From Bacillus weihaiensis (GTDB lineage: Bacteria > Bacillota > Bacilli > Bacillales > Bacillaceae), in assembly GCF_001889165.1 (NCBI RefSeq), contig NZ_CP016020.1, positions 1,586,501 to 1,650,500 of the forward strand: DNA of 64,000 nucleotides, written 5' to 3'. Of the stretch, positions 1 through 11,646 are shown piece after piece; position 1 is the first letter of the stretch; every line of letters starts with the position of its first letter. The position numbers and the translations under genes are program-made. Under the pieces are notes generated by a model, which made no database searches, had not been told where the DNA came from, and saw nothing but the letters and a program-made list of their open reading frames with translations.

Positions 1-50
1 CGCAAATTCCCACAAATATAAGCTATACTATTACATATTCGGGAACATAA

Positions 51-872
<822 letters not shown>

Positions 873-1198
873 TCCGTTTAGAAGAACAAGTTAAAAAAGA
901 TTTTGATTTACCATCTTGTATGGTGTTCAAGATACCACTTTTAAAAACAAGACTCCTTCATTCTGAGAGCAGGTGAGTACAAGTCTCCCTCAAGGAGGAA
1001 TGAAGTTATTTTTGCATTGTTTTGCTTTACGTTTTTATAGTACAAAACTAAAGAGCGATAAAGGGTAAGGAAAAGGGTAGAAAAACCGAAAAAAACTCGT
1101 ATTGTTTTATAAAGTTGAAATAATTCTATTTTTTTTATACAACTTATGATATATTATTCTTACTTAAAAGCGTTAGTGCGTTGAAGGGAGAGAGTGAA
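873..1198. other. Intergenic region cheR-aroC
   Basis: 326 nt without a convincing gene. It contains an imperfect inverted repeat with arms near 955-962 and 999-1006 (CTTCATTC / GAATGAAG) and no clear T-run. The 3' half is AT-rich and has TTGAAA at 1115-1120 and TATACA at 1136-1141, but the 15-nt spacing is short for a sigma-A promoter. A promoter for aroC is expected here by context; I cannot place it with confidence. Confidence 0.4.
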
Positions 1199-2371
1199 AT
1201 GAGGTATTTAACTGCTGGAGAATCACATGGACCTCAATTAACAGCTATAGTTGAAGGTGTACCGTCAGGCTTAAATATAACGGCAGAGATGATTAATAAG
1301 GATTTAGCCAGAAGACAAAAAGGACATGGTCGCGGTAGAAGAATGCAAATTGAAAAGGATCAGGTTCAGTTATTAGGTGGCGTTCGTCATGGGAAAGCAT
1401 TAGGTTCACCAATCTCATTAGTTGTAGAGAATAATGACTGGAAGCATTGGACTAAAATTATGGGTGTTGAACCGATTTCTAATGAAGAAGAACAAGAAGT
1501 TAAACGACAAATATCCAGACCGCGCCCAGGACATGCTGACTTAGTTGGAGCTATTAAATATGGGCATCGTGATATGAGAAATGTATTAGAGCGTTCTTCT
1601 GCACGGGAAACAACTGTTCGAGTGGCAGTAGGGTCATTAGCTAAACAAATTTTAGCAGAGCTTGGTATAAAAGTAGTTGGACATGTCCTAGAGATTGGCG
1701 GTATTAGAGCTGAAAATACAAACTATAAAGATATAGAGGATCTTTTGAACGTAACAGAGGAATCACCAGTTAGATGTTACGACAAAGAAACAGAACAAAA
1801 AATGATGGACGCTATTGATCAAGCAAAGGCCAATGGTGACTCAATCGGAGGTATAGTTGAGGTTGTAGTGGAAGGGTTGCCAGCTGGTATTGGAAGCTAT
1901 GTACATTACGATCGAAAGCTTGATAGTAAAATTGCCGGTGCAATTGTAAGTATTAATGCGTTTAAGGGCGTTGAATTTGGCATCGGATTTGAAGCTGCAC
2001 GTAAGTTTGGTAGTCAAGTACATGATGAAATTCAATGGTCAGAGGATGATGGCTATACACGTCGTACAAATCGTCTAGGAGGATTTGAGGGGGGCATGAC
2101 TACTGGGATGCCCGTTATTGTAAGAGGTGTGATGAAACCAATCCCTACATTATACAAACCTTTACAAAGTGTAGATATTGATAGTAAGGAGCCTTTTAGT
2201 GCAAGTATTGAACGCTCAGATAGCTGTGCGGTTCCAGCAGCCAGTGTTGTTGCTGAATCTGTTGTAGCTTGGGAAATTGCTAATGCGATTGTTGAACAGT
2301 TTGGACTTGATCGAATGGATTTAATAAAAGAGAATGTGAATAAAATGAGAGAATATTCGAGGGGATTTTAA
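1199..2371 (+). CDS. aroC: Chorismate synthase
   Basis: Last step of the shikimate pathway: converts 5-enolpyruvylshikimate 3-phosphate to chorismate using reduced FMN. The 390-aa length is usual. Family signatures are visible: [14 protein letters not shown] near residue 8, RPRPGHADL near 110, [14 protein letters not shown] near 135, and the C-terminal [14 protein letters not shown]. Start ATG 1199 follows AAGGGAGAG; an upstream in-frame start at 1181 has no better support. The stop overlaps the aroB ATG by one base (TAATG), indicating translational coupling. Called aroF in B. subtilis. Confidence 0.97.
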   Translation: MRYLTAGESHGPQLTAIVEGVPSGLNITAEMINKDLARRQKGHGRGRRMQIEKDQVQLLGGVRHGKALGSPISLVVENNDWKHWTKIMGVEPISNEEEQEVKRQISRPRPGHADLVGAIKYGHRDMRNVLERSSARETTVRVAVGSLAKQILAELGIKVVGHVLEIGGIRAENTNYKDIEDLLNVTEESPVRCYDKETEQKMMDAIDQAKANGDSIGGIVEVVVEGLPAGIGSYVHYDRKLDSKIAGAIVSINAFKGVEFGIGFEAARKFGSQVHDEIQWSEDDGYTRRTNRLGGFEGGMTTGMPVIVRGVMKPIPTLYKPLQSVDIDSKEPFSASIERSDSCAVPAASVVAESVVAWEIANAIVEQFGLDRMDLIKENVNKMREYSRGF

Positions 2372-3465
2372 TGCAATCAGTTCAAGTAAAAACAACTGAT
2401 TCTATATATCCCATTATCGTCGGTGAGAATATTCTCCACGAACTTACAACGATTTTGGCGACTTTAGAGCCTTCAAAGGTGTTACTTGTTACGGACGACC
2501 GTGTAGATCAGCTTTACGGTGATAAGCTCTTAGACCTCTTGAAAAAGAATTGGTCGACATGTAAGTATGTAATTGAGAACGGTGAGGCTTCAAAATCTTT
2601 CCCGGTTTTTTATAACATACAAACCTACGCTTTAAAAGAGAAACTAGATCGAAACTCTGTCATTATTGCTTTCGGTGGAGGAGTTGTGGGCGATTTAGCA
2701 GGATTTGTTGCTGCTACATTCATGAGAGGTATACCATATATACAAGTCCCAACAACACTATTAGCCCATGATAGTGCTGTAGGAGGAAAAGTAGCCATTA
2801 ATCATCCAGAGGGTAAAAATATGATTGGTGCTTTTTATCAACCGAAAGCTGTACTATATGATAGCTCATTTTTGAAAAGCTTACCGAAGGATGAACTGCG
2901 TTCAGGCTTTGCAGAAGTCATTAAGCACTCATTAATACGAAATGAAACCTTTTATCATTTTTTGAACTCAACTATTAAAGATTTATCCGACCTTACTTCA
3001 GAACGATTGAGTGATATGATTCTTGAAGGAATTAAAATTAAAGCTGATGTTGTTTCTAAAGATGAAAAGGAATTGGGGCTACGGGAAATTTTAAATTTTG
3101 GGCACACATTAGGGCATGCTATAGAATCACAAGCAGGCTATGGGAAAATTTCACATGGTGATTGTGTGGCGATCGGAATGACATTTGCAGTTTGGTTAAG
3201 TCAAAAGACCTATCATCATCATTTAAATTACGATGAAATTGTAAAATGGTTTAACCAAATTGGATTTCCAACCAGAATTCCAACATCGTTCTCTTCAGAG
3301 GATTTATTGAATAAAATGTTGTCAGACAAGAAGACAAGATCAAATCAGATCAAAATGATCTTACTAGAAAAAATTGGAGTAACAACGTCTAAAGTATTTA
3401 CTAAGGAAGAACTCCTTACATTACTTGAACAATGGAGAGAAATGGAAGAGGAGGAGATTGTTTGA
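2371..3465 (+). CDS. aroB: 3-dehydroquinate synthase
   Basis: Second step of the shikimate pathway: NAD- and metal-dependent cyclisation of DAHP to 3-dehydroquinate. The 364-aa protein shows the NAD-binding segment GGGVVGDLAGF (about residues 102-112), then GGKVAINHPEGKNMIG, GFAEVIKH, and the metal-ligand stretch NFGHTLGHAIE with SHGDCVAIGM. Coupled to aroC upstream; its TGA stop overlaps the TTG start of aroH. Second gene of the aroC-aroB-aroH unit. Confidence 0.97.
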   Translation: MQSVQVKTTDSIYPIIVGENILHELTTILATLEPSKVLLVTDDRVDQLYGDKLLDLLKKNWSTCKYVIENGEASKSFPVFYNIQTYALKEKLDRNSVIIAFGGGVVGDLAGFVAATFMRGIPYIQVPTTLLAHDSAVGGKVAINHPEGKNMIGAFYQPKAVLYDSSFLKSLPKDELRSGFAEVIKHSLIRNETFYHFLNSTIKDLSDLTSERLSDMILEGIKIKADVVSKDEKELGLREILNFGHTLGHAIESQAGYGKISHGDCVAIGMTFAVWLSQKTYHHHLNYDEIVKWFNQIGFPTRIPTSFSSEDLLNKMLSDKKTRSNQIKMILLEKIGVTTSKVFTKEELLTLLEQWREMEEEEIV

Positions 3466-3827
3466 TTAGGGGAATTAGAGGAGCCATTACAGCTTTTGAT
3501 AATGATGTGAATGAGATCATTGATGCTACTGGAGAACTTTTGCAGCAAATGGTTGAGAAAAATAAGATCGAACCAGAAAATGTAGCGCAAGTAATCATGA
3601 CAGTTACAGAAGATTTAACCGCTACTTTTCCTGCAAAAGCATTAAGAGATATGAGTGGCTGGACGTTTGTTCCAGTAATGTGTATGAAGGAAATTCCTGT
3701 TCCGGGGAGTCTGGAAAAATGTATTAGAATTATGATGACAGTTGAGACGGGTGTAGATCAAAAAGATATACAACATATCTATTTGCGAGACGCAATTGTA
3801 CTTAGACCAGATTTATCCACAAAATAA
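3462..3827 (+). CDS. aroH: Chorismate mutase, AroH class
   Basis: Monofunctional chorismate mutase converting chorismate to prephenate for Phe and Tyr synthesis. The 121-aa protein aligns with B. subtilis AroH from MIRGIRGA; the catalytic-type residues Arg6, Cys74, Glu77, Arg89 and Tyr107 are in place. I choose TTG 3462, which overlaps the aroB TGA and lies behind GAGGAGG. The longer frame from ATG 3432 would add ten residues absent from the family. It competes with the trp branch whose leader follows directly. Confidence 0.94.
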   Translation: MIRGIRGAITAFDNDVNEIIDATGELLQQMVEKNKIEPENVAQVIMTVTEDLTATFPAKALRDMSGWTFVPVMCMKEIPVPGSLEKCIRIMMTVETGVDQKDIQHIYLRDAIVLRPDLSTK

Positions 3828-3843
3828 TGTAAGATTTCTATTC

Positions 3844-3873
3844 TTGACATTATTTAGTTAATTGTATTAGGAT
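3844..3873 (+). promoter_or_regulatory. Predicted sigma-A promoter of the trp operon
   Basis: TTGACA at 3844-3849 and TAGGAT at 3868-3873 with an 18-nt spacer, just upstream of the TRAP-binding leader. A perfect -35 and a 4/6 -10. This would give the trp genes their own start inside the aromatic supraoperon, as in B. subtilis. Inference from motif and position. Confidence 0.6.
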
Positions 3874-3877
3874 TAAG

Positions 3878-3951
3878 TAGAAGATTAGAAAGTTAGTAGA
3901 TGAGATAAGATAAGAGTATAGGGTAGCAGAGAATGAGTTAGTTTAGCTGAG
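3878..3951 (+). promoter_or_regulatory. TRAP-binding (G/U)AG repeats of the trp leader
   Basis: A run of TAG/GAG triplets, most at a strict 5-nt period: 3897, 3902, (AAG 3907), 3914, 3919, 3924, 3929, 3935, 3939, 3944 and 3949, with further TAGs at 3878, 3886 and 3894. Triplets separated by about two bases are the binding pattern of the 11-mer tryptophan-activated RNA-binding protein TRAP (MtrB). The core GGGTAGCAGAGAATGAG closely resembles the B. subtilis trp leader. Tryptophan-bound TRAP would wrap this RNA and block the antiterminator. Confidence 0.92.
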
Positions 3952-4010
3952 GAACTTTTATGAACGGCACAAGTCTACCCAAAAACATACGGTGTTTTTG
4001 GGTTTTATTT
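3921..4010 (+). terminator. trp attenuator (antiterminator and intrinsic terminator)
   Basis: GGGTAG at 3921-3926 can pair with CTACCC at 3975-3980 to form the antiterminator. CTACCC overlaps the 5' arm of an intrinsic terminator, CCCAAAAACA (3978-3987) with TGTTTTTGGG (3993-4002), followed by a T-rich tract. The two structures exclude each other. The layout is that of TRAP-controlled attenuation: TRAP bound gives the terminator, TRAP free gives read-through into trpE. Confidence 0.9.
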
Positions 4011-4199
4011 TATTAAGAGCAACATTAAATATGGTCAATGAGTGGTGGGTACTACTAGGAACGGGGAGAGATGACTCTCTCTTATGCAACTAGGTTGAGA
4101 AATCACTTGTTAAGAATACCGCGATAGTACCTTCTCCATATGAAATGAGAATTGCTTAAATAAATATGTGCAAATCTTCAAATCCATATATCCTCCTAA

Positions 4200-4231
4200 A
4201 TCTCATTCTCCAAAAATTTTGGAGGAGTGAG
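4200..4231 (+). promoter_or_regulatory. Hairpin sequestering the trpE Shine-Dalgarno
   Basis: CTCATTCTCCAAAA (4202-4215) is complementary, with about two mismatches, to TTTTGGAGGAGTGAG (4217-4231), which contains the trpE SD. The stem would hide GGAGGAG six bases before the TTG start. In B. subtilis TRAP also represses trpE translation by promoting an SD-blocking hairpin; this element fits that role. The complementarity is direct; the regulatory role is inferred. Confidence 0.65.
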
Positions 4232-4236
4232 CTATA

Positions 4237-5778
4237 TTGAATTTTTCTTCTTTTTCAACTTTCTGTGAAGAAAGTAAACATTATCGAACAATCCCCATTG
4301 TGAAAAATTATATTGTTGACACATTAACGCCCATTCAATTATTTCAATTATTTAAAGATGAAGCCGTTTATTTATTAGAAAGTAAGGACGCTGAATCGTC
4401 ATGGTCTCGTTATTCATTTATAGGATTAAATCCTTTCTTATTTATTGAAGAAAGTCATGGTGAATTTGCGATTCTAAATGAACAAAGAAAAACAGTATCA
4501 AAATCAAATTCAATAACAAGTACATTTAAAGATTTACAATCTAGGCTGCAGATTAAACTTCCTGACCTTGATATCCCCTTTGTAGGTGGTGCTGTTGGCT
4601 ACATTGGCTATGATTCAGTGTCACTTTTTGAGAAGGTAGAGAAACATTCTAGAGATGATTTAAATCAACAAAATTGTATGTTCTTTGTTTGTGAAACAGT
4701 CATTGCCTTCGATCATCAGGATAAACAGCTGTATTTTATTCATTACGCAAGAGTGAAGGGGAACGAGCAAGAAGCTCAATTGAAAGCCACATACGAATTA
4801 GCTGAAGCTAAATTAAATAAGTATGTAAGTATGCTTAAACAAGAAGGGAAGCCAGAGCAGCTACCATTAAATAGTTCCGATTTTACAGGTGTAGATTTTA
4901 GCGGGATAAAATCCAATTATAAGAAGGAGAAATTCCTCTCTGATGTTGAGAAAGTGAAGGAATATATACGAGCAGGTGATATTTTTCAAGGTGTATTATC
5001 CCAAAGATTTGAAATTCCTATTTCTACAGACGGGTTTTCCCTTTATAGAATATTAAGAATCGTTAACCCTTCCCCATACTTATTTTATATCCGTATAAAT
5101 GACACTGAATTAGTAGGAAGTTCACCTGAGAGGTTAGTATATATTCAAAATAAACATTTAGAAATCCATCCTATAGCAGGAACTAGAAGAAGAGGTAAGA
5201 CAACAGAAGAAGACCTTTTCTTTGAAAAGGAATTACTAAATGATGAAAAGGAAAAAGCTGAGCATTACATGCTTGTGGACCTTGCTAGAAATGATTTAGG
5301 AAGAGTTGCAGAGTATGGTTCAGTTCAGACACCTACTTTAATGGAAGTTGGACGATTCTCCCATGTAATGCATCTTATCTCAAAAGTAACAGCCAGTTTA
5401 AGAGATGACATCCACCCAATGGATGCGTTATTGTCCTCATTCCCAGCAGGAACGGTATCAGGTGCTCCAAAAATAAGAGCCATGCAAATTATTCAGGAAT
5501 TAGAACCGACTGCAAGAGGAAGCTATGCTGGTTGTGTAGCTTATGTCGGCTTTGATGGGAATATAGATTCTTGTATTACAATTCGAACAATTACAGTGAA
5601 AAACAATACGGCATATGTCCAAGCGGGGGCAGGTATCGTTGTTGATAGCGTACCAGAATTAGAATGGAAGGAAACATGTAATAAAGCGAGTGCTATGTTA
5701 AAGGCAATTCAATTAGCTGAAAAAGTATTTTCTAAGGAGGATATTCATAATGAAACAACTGCTAGCACATTGTATTGA
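4237..5778 (+). CDS. trpE: Anthranilate synthase component I
   Basis: Chorismate plus an amino donor to anthranilate, the first committed step of Trp synthesis; works with a glutamine amidotransferase encoded elsewhere (no trpG here, as in B. subtilis where pabA serves both). 513 aa. The N-terminal LLES motif of the Trp feedback site is present (about residues 47-50), and catalytic-domain signatures GSSPERLV, GTRRRGKT, DLARNDLGR and GAPKIRAMQII are intact. Start is TTG 4237 after GGAGGAG. Overlaps trpD by 29 nt. Confidence 0.96.
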   Translation: MNFSSFSTFCEESKHYRTIPIVKNYIVDTLTPIQLFQLFKDEAVYLLESKDAESSWSRYSFIGLNPFLFIEESHGEFAILNEQRKTVSKSNSITSTFKDLQSRLQIKLPDLDIPFVGGAVGYIGYDSVSLFEKVEKHSRDDLNQQNCMFFVCETVIAFDHQDKQLYFIHYARVKGNEQEAQLKATYELAEAKLNKYVSMLKQEGKPEQLPLNSSDFTGVDFSGIKSNYKKEKFLSDVEKVKEYIRAGDIFQGVLSQRFEIPISTDGFSLYRILRIVNPSPYLFYIRINDTELVGSSPERLVYIQNKHLEIHPIAGTRRRGKTTEEDLFFEKELLNDEKEKAEHYMLVDLARNDLGRVAEYGSVQTPTLMEVGRFSHVMHLISKVTASLRDDIHPMDALLSSFPAGTVSGAPKIRAMQIIQELEPTARGSYAGCVAYVGFDGNIDSCITIRTITVKNNTAYVQAGAGIVVDSVPELEWKETCNKASAMLKAIQLAEKVFSKEDIHNETTASTLY

Positions 5779-6769
5779 AGGAAATACATTATCTGAAGGG
5801 CAGGCTGAGCAAGTAATGAATGAGATAATGAGTGGTCACGCTACTCCAAGTCAAATTGCTAGCCTTGTTTCCATTATGAGACTTAGAGGAGAAACAGTTG
5901 ATGAATTAGTTGGCTTTGCAAGATCTATGAAGAAACATATGGTATCAATTGAGTATCCTCATAGTGTTGTAGATACCTGTGGTACAGGTGGTGATGGAGC
6001 TTCTACTTTTAATATTTCAACAGCAGCTGCTATTGTCACATCTTCTTTAGGTGTAAAAGTAGCAAAACATGGGAATCGTGCGGTTTCCTCTAGTAGTGGA
6101 AGCGCAGATGTTCTTGAAAAGCTAGGATTATCTATTCAGATATCACAAGAAGAAGCAATAAAAAGCTTAAACGAACAAAATATGAGTTTTTTATTCGCAC
6201 CTATGTTCCATTCTTCAATGAAACATGCTGTGAATCCAAGAAAAGAGATTGGATTTAGGACGGTATTCAACCTTTTAGGTCCATTATCAAATCCTGCTAA
6301 TGCAAAAAGACAAGTTATTGGTGTTTTTTCAACAGATTATGCTGAAAAAATGGCAGAGGCTTTAAAACGTTTGGGTTCCGAACATGTTTTACTTGTTACG
6401 GGAAAGGATGGATTGGATGAAATCTCGATATCGACAGAAACAGATATAGTAGAACTAAAAAATGGGGAGATTTCACGATATATTCTTCATCCTAAAGATG
6501 TTGGACTTTTTACTAGCAATCAAGAAGGGTTACTTGTGAAAAACGCAGAGGAAAGTGCTAAATTAATTGAAGAGATTTTTAATGGGAAAGGCCCTGAAAG
6601 TGCAGAAAACATCGTTGCCATAAATGCAGGAGCAGCACTTTATGTAGCTAATTATGTTCAAACAATAGAAATGGGGGTCTTACTTGCTAAGGAAACAATC
6701 CAAAATGGTAAGGCTCTTCAACAATTAAAAGACTTAAGAAGCTATCAGCGGGAGGAAAATTATGCTTGA
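5750..6769 (+). CDS. trpD: Anthranilate phosphoribosyltransferase
   Basis: Joins anthranilate and PRPP to phosphoribosylanthranilate. 339 aa, normal family length. The PRPP/Mg-binding loop reads [17 protein letters not shown] (about residues 78-94), followed by [18 protein letters not shown] and [17 protein letters not shown]. Start ATG 5750 follows TAAGGAGGAT inside the end of trpE, and the stop overlaps trpC by 8 nt: a tightly coupled operon. Confidence 0.97.
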   Translation: MKQLLAHCIEGNTLSEGQAEQVMNEIMSGHATPSQIASLVSIMRLRGETVDELVGFARSMKKHMVSIEYPHSVVDTCGTGGDGASTFNISTAAAIVTSSLGVKVAKHGNRAVSSSSGSADVLEKLGLSIQISQEEAIKSLNEQNMSFLFAPMFHSSMKHAVNPRKEIGFRTVFNLLGPLSNPANAKRQVIGVFSTDYAEKMAEALKRLGSEHVLLVTGKDGLDEISISTETDIVELKNGEISRYILHPKDVGLFTSNQEGLLVKNAEESAKLIEEIFNGKGPESAENIVAINAGAALYVANYVQTIEMGVLLAKETIQNGKALQQLKDLRSYQREENYA

Positions 6770-7517
6770 TACTATTATCCAAAGAAAAAAAGAGGAACTT
6801 AAAAGCCTGGTATTACCGGAACTGAGACCAGTAGACAAAAGATCTTTTCTTCATGCGTTGACGACTCCAAACAGAGTGGTTGGTCTAATTGCTGAAGTGA
6901 AGAAAGCCTCACCATCAAAGGGAATAATTAAGGAGAACTTTCACCCGGTTGAAATTGCTCGTGCATATGAAAAAGGTATGGCAGATTGTTTGTCTGTATT
7001 AACGGATGTTTCATTTTTTCAAGGGCATCGCGATTATTTATATGAAATAAAACAACACGTGGATCTACCTGTATTAAGAAAGGATTTTATTATTGATTCC
7101 ATTCAGATAGAAGAATCAACACGAATTGGTGCTGATGCTATTCTGTTAATAGGAGAGGCTTTGGAGCCATCTCACTTGAAAGAGCTTTATCAACATGCAA
7201 TGGAAGTAGGTTTAGATGTTTTAGTAGAGGTTCATGATCAAGATACACTTGAGAAGGTTCTCTCAGTTATTACTCCTAGAATACTAGGGGTAAACAACCG
7301 TAATTTAAAAACATTCGAAACAAATTTACACCAACTAGAAAAGATGGCTTCCATCATTTCACCTGATACTCTTCTGGTGGGTGAGAGTGGCATCCATACA
7401 AATGAGGACTTAAAAACAGTTCAACGATACGGAGCAAAGGCCATATTAGTAGGGGAATCGCTTATGAGAAAAGAAAATCATACTCTTGCAATCAGTGAAC
7501 TCTATGGAGAACGGTAA
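6762..7517 (+). CDS. trpC: Indole-3-glycerol-phosphate synthase
   Basis: Ring closure and decarboxylation of CdRP to indole-3-glycerol phosphate. The 251-aa TIM barrel has the N-terminal [12 protein letters not shown] motif, [30 protein letters not shown] and VGESGI. Monofunctional, separate from trpF, as usual for Bacillaceae. Overlaps trpD; followed by trpF after 2 nt. Confidence 0.97.
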   Translation: MLDTIIQRKKEELKSLVLPELRPVDKRSFLHALTTPNRVVGLIAEVKKASPSKGIIKENFHPVEIARAYEKGMADCLSVLTDVSFFQGHRDYLYEIKQHVDLPVLRKDFIIDSIQIEESTRIGADAILLIGEALEPSHLKELYQHAMEVGLDVLVEVHDQDTLEKVLSVITPRILGVNNRNLKTFETNLHQLEKMASIISPDTLLVGESGIHTNEDLKTVQRYGAKAILVGESLMRKENHTLAISELYGER

Positions 7518-7519
7518 GC

Positions 7520-8173
7520 ATGGTTCTACCAAAGTTAAAGTATTGCGGAATTAGAAATGAATGTGACTTAAAGCTTGTATCACACTCATTAAATCAGTAT
7601 GTCGGATTTATCTTTGCAGAAAGTAAACGAAAAGTTTCACCTTTAGATGTACGAAAATGGCTTGAACAAGTTAAAATGTCTAATAAAAAATTAGTAGCGG
7701 TCTTTGTTAATCCAAGCTTGGATGAAATAAAGGAAGCTTTTAAAGAAGTTCACTTTGATGTAATTCAATTTCATGGAAATGAATCAGTAGATTTTATTAA
7801 GAAAGTAAAAGCTTTATATAGCACGGAGGTTTGGAAAGCTCTTCATCATCACAGTCAAACTTTAAATGAGATGGATGTCTATAAAGAGATAGTAGATGGA
7901 TACGTAATTGATTCTAGGACAAAAAATGAGTGGGGAGGTACAGGTAAATCGTTTGATTGGAACGCTGTACCTGCTTATATAGAGTTTTCTACTAGTCATC
8001 AAAAAGCTTGTTTTATTGCTGGTGGCGTTAATAAAGATAATATTTTAAGATTAATAGATTTAAAGCCGGATGGCATTGATTTATCAAGTGGTATTGAAGA
8101 AAACGAACAGAAAGCTGCTCATAAAATTGAAGAGCTTGAAGAAAGGGTGTTACAACATGTCAAGTTATCCTGA
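7520..8173 (+). CDS. trpF: Phosphoribosylanthranilate isomerase
   Basis: Amadori rearrangement of phosphoribosylanthranilate to CdRP. The 217-aa TIM barrel carries [10 protein letters not shown] (catalytic-type Cys near residue 9), [26 protein letters not shown], and the phosphate-binding [10 protein letters not shown] and DLSSGIE. Ends 17 nt inside trpB. Less conserved than its neighbours, as usual for this family. Confidence 0.95.
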   Translation: MVLPKLKYCGIRNECDLKLVSHSLNQYVGFIFAESKRKVSPLDVRKWLEQVKMSNKKLVAVFVNPSLDEIKEAFKEVHFDVIQFHGNESVDFIKKVKALYSTEVWKALHHHSQTLNEMDVYKEIVDGYVIDSRTKNEWGGTGKSFDWNAVPAYIEFSTSHQKACFIAGGVNKDNILRLIDLKPDGIDLSSGIEENEQKAAHKIEELEERVLQHVKLS

Positions 8174-9365
8174 TAAAAGAGGAAGATATGGAGAATTTGG
8201 TGGACGATTTGTTCCGGAAACATTAATGAGTCCATTAGCAGAAATTGAATTAGCGCATAACGAGGCAATGCAGGATGCTTCCTTTTTAGCGGAATACCAC
8301 CGATTACTTAAAGAATACTCTGGAAGGCCTACAACCATTACGTACTCTGATCATTTAACTGAAGAATTAGGCGGCGCTAAAATTTACTTAAAGCGTGAGG
8401 ATCTAAATCACACAGGTGCCCATAAAATTAATAATGCGATTGGCCAAGTTCTTTTAGCAAAACGCATGGGAAAAACAAAGGTGATCGCTGAAACAGGTGC
8501 TGGTCAGCATGGGGTAGCTACAGCGACAGTTGCAGCGAAATTTGGTATGGAATGTAAGGTGTTTATGGGTGAAGAAGATGTCAAGCGTCAACAACTAAAT
8601 GTATTCCGTATGCAATTACTAGGAGCTGAGGTCATACCCGTCACCAGCGGTAATAAGACTTTGAAGGATGCTACGAACGAAGCGATGAGGTACTGGGTCC
8701 AGCACTGTGAAGATCATTTCTACATTATTGGATCTGTGGTAGGTCCTCATCCTTATCCGTATATTGTGAGAGAGTTTCAACGTGTGATAGGTGATGAAGC
8801 TAAAGAACAATTTACAGAGATTGAAGGTTCGTTACCAACAAAAGTAATCGCTTGTGTGGGTGGTGGAAGTAACGCAATTGGAATGTTTGCAGCGTTTTTA
8901 CAGGATGATGTTGAGCTAATCGCAGTTGAAGCGGCTGGTAAAGGTGTTGAAACAAATCATCACGCGGCTACAATAACAAAGGGGACAAGAGGAGTTCTTC
9001 ACGGTTCATTAACCTATCTTCTCCAAGATGAATACGGACAAGTTACAGAACCATATTCCATTTCTGCTGGTCTAGATTATCCAGGTATTGGTCCAGAACA
9101 TGCGCATTTAGCAACAACAGGCCGAGTGATATATGAAAGTGTTACAGATAAGCAAGCTTTAGATGCTTTGGAATTATTAGCAAAAAAGGAAGGGATTTTA
9201 GCTGCAATTGAATCTGCTCATGCCCTTTCATCGGCGTTTGAACATGCAAAGCAGATGAATAAGTCAGAAACGATTCTAGTATGTTTATCAGGCCGTGGAG
9301 ATAAGGATGTTCATACATTAATGTCTTATTATGAGGAGGGGAAAATGAATGAAGGCACTATTTGA
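8157..9365 (+). CDS. trpB: Tryptophan synthase beta subunit
   Basis: PLP enzyme condensing indole with serine. 402 aa starting at ATG 8157 (GAAAGGGTG upstream); an in-frame extension back to 8070 lies inside trpF and is not used. The PLP lysine lies in HTGAHKINN (about residue 90), with [16 protein letters not shown], the phosphate-binding [10 protein letters not shown] and [18 protein letters not shown]. Overlaps trpA by 17 nt, consistent with assembly of the alpha2-beta2 complex. Confidence 0.98.
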   Translation: MSSYPDKRGRYGEFGGRFVPETLMSPLAEIELAHNEAMQDASFLAEYHRLLKEYSGRPTTITYSDHLTEELGGAKIYLKREDLNHTGAHKINNAIGQVLLAKRMGKTKVIAETGAGQHGVATATVAAKFGMECKVFMGEEDVKRQQLNVFRMQLLGAEVIPVTSGNKTLKDATNEAMRYWVQHCEDHFYIIGSVVGPHPYPYIVREFQRVIGDEAKEQFTEIEGSLPTKVIACVGGGSNAIGMFAAFLQDDVELIAVEAAGKGVETNHHAATITKGTRGVLHGSLTYLLQDEYGQVTEPYSISAGLDYPGIGPEHAHLATTGRVIYESVTDKQALDALELLAKKEGILAAIESAHALSSAFEHAKQMNKSETILVCLSGRGDKDVHTLMSYYEEGKMNEGTI

Positions 9366-10140
9366 GCCCCAGAAACAGAGTAAACTTTTTATCCCTTTTA
9401 TTACAGCGGGTGACCCTAGCCCTCATGCAACAATAGATCTAGCACTTTCTCTACAAGCTGCTGGAGCAGATGCAATAGAGTTAGGCATTCCATATTCAGA
9501 CCCAGTAGCAGATGGACCAGTTATCCAAAGGGCTTCTAGCCGTGCGTTAAAAGATGGGATGAATATTATTAGAGCAATAAAACTTGTCCCTGAAATGAGA
9601 AAAAAAGGTCTTGAAATTCCCATTATATTATTTACGTATTTTAATCCTGTGTTACAATTAGAGCAAGAATACTTTTTCGCTTTACTGCAGGAAAACACAA
9701 TAGAAGCTATACTTATCCCTGATATTCCATTTGAAGAAAGTGAAGAGTTAAGAAGGAAGTGTAAGGAACATTCTATATCATTTATTTCGCTAATTGCACC
9801 AACTTCTTCAAAAAGAATTCAAATGATTGCTGATCAAGCAGAAGGATTTATTTATTGTGTATCATCGCTAGGAGTGACTGGAGAAAGGAAAACCTTTGAC
9901 CACACTATTGAGCAATTCTTAACTGAAGTTCAAAAATATAGTAAAGTCCCCGTAGTTGTTGGCTTTGGAATCTCATCAAGAGAGCAAGTTGAACAGCTTT
10001 CACCATTTTGTGATGGAGTAGTTGTGGGAAGTGCATTGGTAAGAGAAATCGAACAACTAGGTACCTCCCTTATAAACGATGATCGACGTGAGAATGCAGT
10101 AGCAAAATTCGAAGAGTTCGCTAAGTTGTTTGTTATTTAA
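9349..10140 (+). CDS. trpA: Tryptophan synthase alpha subunit
   Basis: Cleaves indole-3-glycerol phosphate to indole, which is channelled to TrpB. The 263-aa TIM barrel has the catalytic Glu in [17 protein letters not shown] (about residue 46) and the catalytic Asp in [10 protein letters not shown], plus [12 protein letters not shown] and [11 protein letters not shown]. Last gene of the contiguous trp block; 373 nt of apparently non-coding DNA follow before hisC. Confidence 0.97.
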   Translation: MKALFEPQKQSKLFIPFITAGDPSPHATIDLALSLQAAGADAIELGIPYSDPVADGPVIQRASSRALKDGMNIIRAIKLVPEMRKKGLEIPIILFTYFNPVLQLEQEYFFALLQENTIEAILIPDIPFEESEELRRKCKEHSISFISLIAPTSSKRIQMIADQAEGFIYCVSSLGVTGERKTFDHTIEQFLTEVQKYSKVPVVVGFGISSREQVEQLSPFCDGVVVGSALVREIEQLGTSLINDDRRENAVAKFEEFAKLFVI

Positions 10141-10513
10141 GTGGAGAAGAAAGTAGATAATTAGTATCTTTTCTTTTAAAAGCGAGCTTTAGCATCTACT
10201 TAGAAGATAGATCTTCTTTCCCCTCCTTATGGGTATATAAGCACTTGAATGGTGGACGGTACTTTGTCTATTATTCGAGTGTTGCCAATGGGGAAGAAGA
10301 ATTCACAATATTCCTTCGTTCTCTTCCAACACTATCTATTACTACGAGCATTCTTCTTAAGAAGATCGCAACAGATTATCAAAAACTCCCTAAAAGAAAT
10401 GATGATAAAAAGAAGAATATTGCAGGATGGTTTTAAAAAGATTAAGATAAAACAATACATATCATATTATTAGTAGAAATGACCTGACCAGGAAATAGGA
10501 GAGGTGTATAAAG
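10141..10513. other. Intergenic region trpA-hisC
   Basis: 373 nt with no recognisable gene. Two short overlapping open frames (about 10245-10473) lack ribosome-binding sites and resemble no family, so I treat them as chance. No terminator with a T-run is evident, so trp transcripts may continue into hisC. Confidence 0.5.
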
Positions 10514-11593
10514 TTGGATGTAAAAAAGCAATTATTAAACCTAAAACCTTACCAACCGGGTAAACCGATTGAAGAGGTTAAAAAAGAATATAACTTATCT
10601 AAAGTTGTAAAATTAGCATCAAATGAAAATCCTTATGGGTGCTCTGCAGAGGCGAAGCAAGCCATTCAAGATGAACTAAACTTACTAGCGATATATCCAG
10701 ATGGATATAGTGCAGCGTTACGTACGAACGTAGCTAAACACCTTGGAGTTCAAGAAGAAGAGTTGATCTTTGGAAACGGATCAGATGAAGTTGTACAAAT
10801 TATTTGTCGTGCGTTATTAGATAGTAGCAAGAATACTGTTATGGCTACACCAACCTTCCCTCAGTATAAGCATAATGCAATTATCGAGGGGGCTGAAATT
10901 CGGGAAGTGCCTTTAGTTGATGGAGATCATAATCTAGAGGCGATGTTACAACAAATTGACGGTAAGACAACAGTCGTTTGGGTTTGTACCCCAAATAATC
11001 CAACTGGTACATATGTGAAAAAGGATACGCTTCTAGAGTTCTTAAGTAAGGTTCCTAAAGAAGTTCTAGTTGTAGTTGATGAAGCCTATTATGAATATGT
11101 TGTTGCAGAGGATTACCCTCAGACAGTCGGCTTAATAGAAGAATTTCCTAATTTAATGATTTTACGTACTTTCTCAAAAGCATATGGATTAGCGTCTTTA
11201 AGAATCGGATATGGCATTGCAAATGCAGAGTTAATTCGAAAGATAGAACCAGCAAGAGAGCCTTTTAACACGAGTAGATTAGCTCAAGTAGCAGCCATTG
11301 GAGCACTAAATGATCAAGAATTTGTGGCTGAATGTAGAGAAAAGAACAAAAAAGGTTTGCAACAATATTACCATTTCTGTTCGGAAAAGGGCCTACATTT
11401 TTATCCATCTGAAGGAAACTTTGTTCTAATAGATTTCCAACGTGATTCAGACGAAGTATTTAATGCTTTGTTGGAAAAAGGATATATCGTTCGATCTGGT
11501 CGAGCACTAGGATTTCCTACTAGCTTAAGGATTACTGTTGGTACCGAAAAAGAAAATGCCGAAATCATTGAGATTTTAAAGGACTTTATATAA
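10514..11593 (+). CDS. hisC: Histidinol-phosphate aminotransferase
   Basis: PLP aminotransferase of His synthesis; in B. subtilis the same enzyme also transaminates aromatic precursors, which explains its place beside tyrA. 359 aa. Motifs: [12 protein letters not shown] near residue 35, [19 protein letters not shown], and the PLP-lysine segment [17 protein letters not shown]. Start is TTG 10514 behind AGGAGAGGTG. A terminator follows at 11647. Confidence 0.95.
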   Translation: MDVKKQLLNLKPYQPGKPIEEVKKEYNLSKVVKLASNENPYGCSAEAKQAIQDELNLLAIYPDGYSAALRTNVAKHLGVQEEELIFGNGSDEVVQIICRALLDSSKNTVMATPTFPQYKHNAIIEGAEIREVPLVDGDHNLEAMLQQIDGKTTVVWVCTPNNPTGTYVKKDTLLEFLSKVPKEVLVVVDEAYYEYVVAEDYPQTVGLIEEFPNLMILRTFSKAYGLASLRIGYGIANAELIRKIEPAREPFNTSRLAQVAAIGALNDQEFVAECREKNKKGLQQYYHFCSEKGLHFYPSEGNFVLIDFQRDSDEVFNALLEKGYIVRSGRALGFPTSLRITVGTEKENAEIIEILKDFI

Positions 11594-11646
11594 AGGTTTT
11601 GATGTAGTAATTAGGTCTATGTTACTAACAATGTATTTTTACGTCT

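Noticed and set aside
4115-4140. T-box-like ACCGCG (AATACCGCGATAG) in the trp leader
   Set aside because: Only the ACCGCG core matches; the preceding AGGGTGG part and a full-length stem I with a Trp specifier are missing in the 120 nt available, while TRAP elements are clear.
10245-10473. Two overlapping frames of 63 and 74 codons between trpA and hisC
   Set aside because: No SD, no family resemblance, and they overlap each other in different frames.
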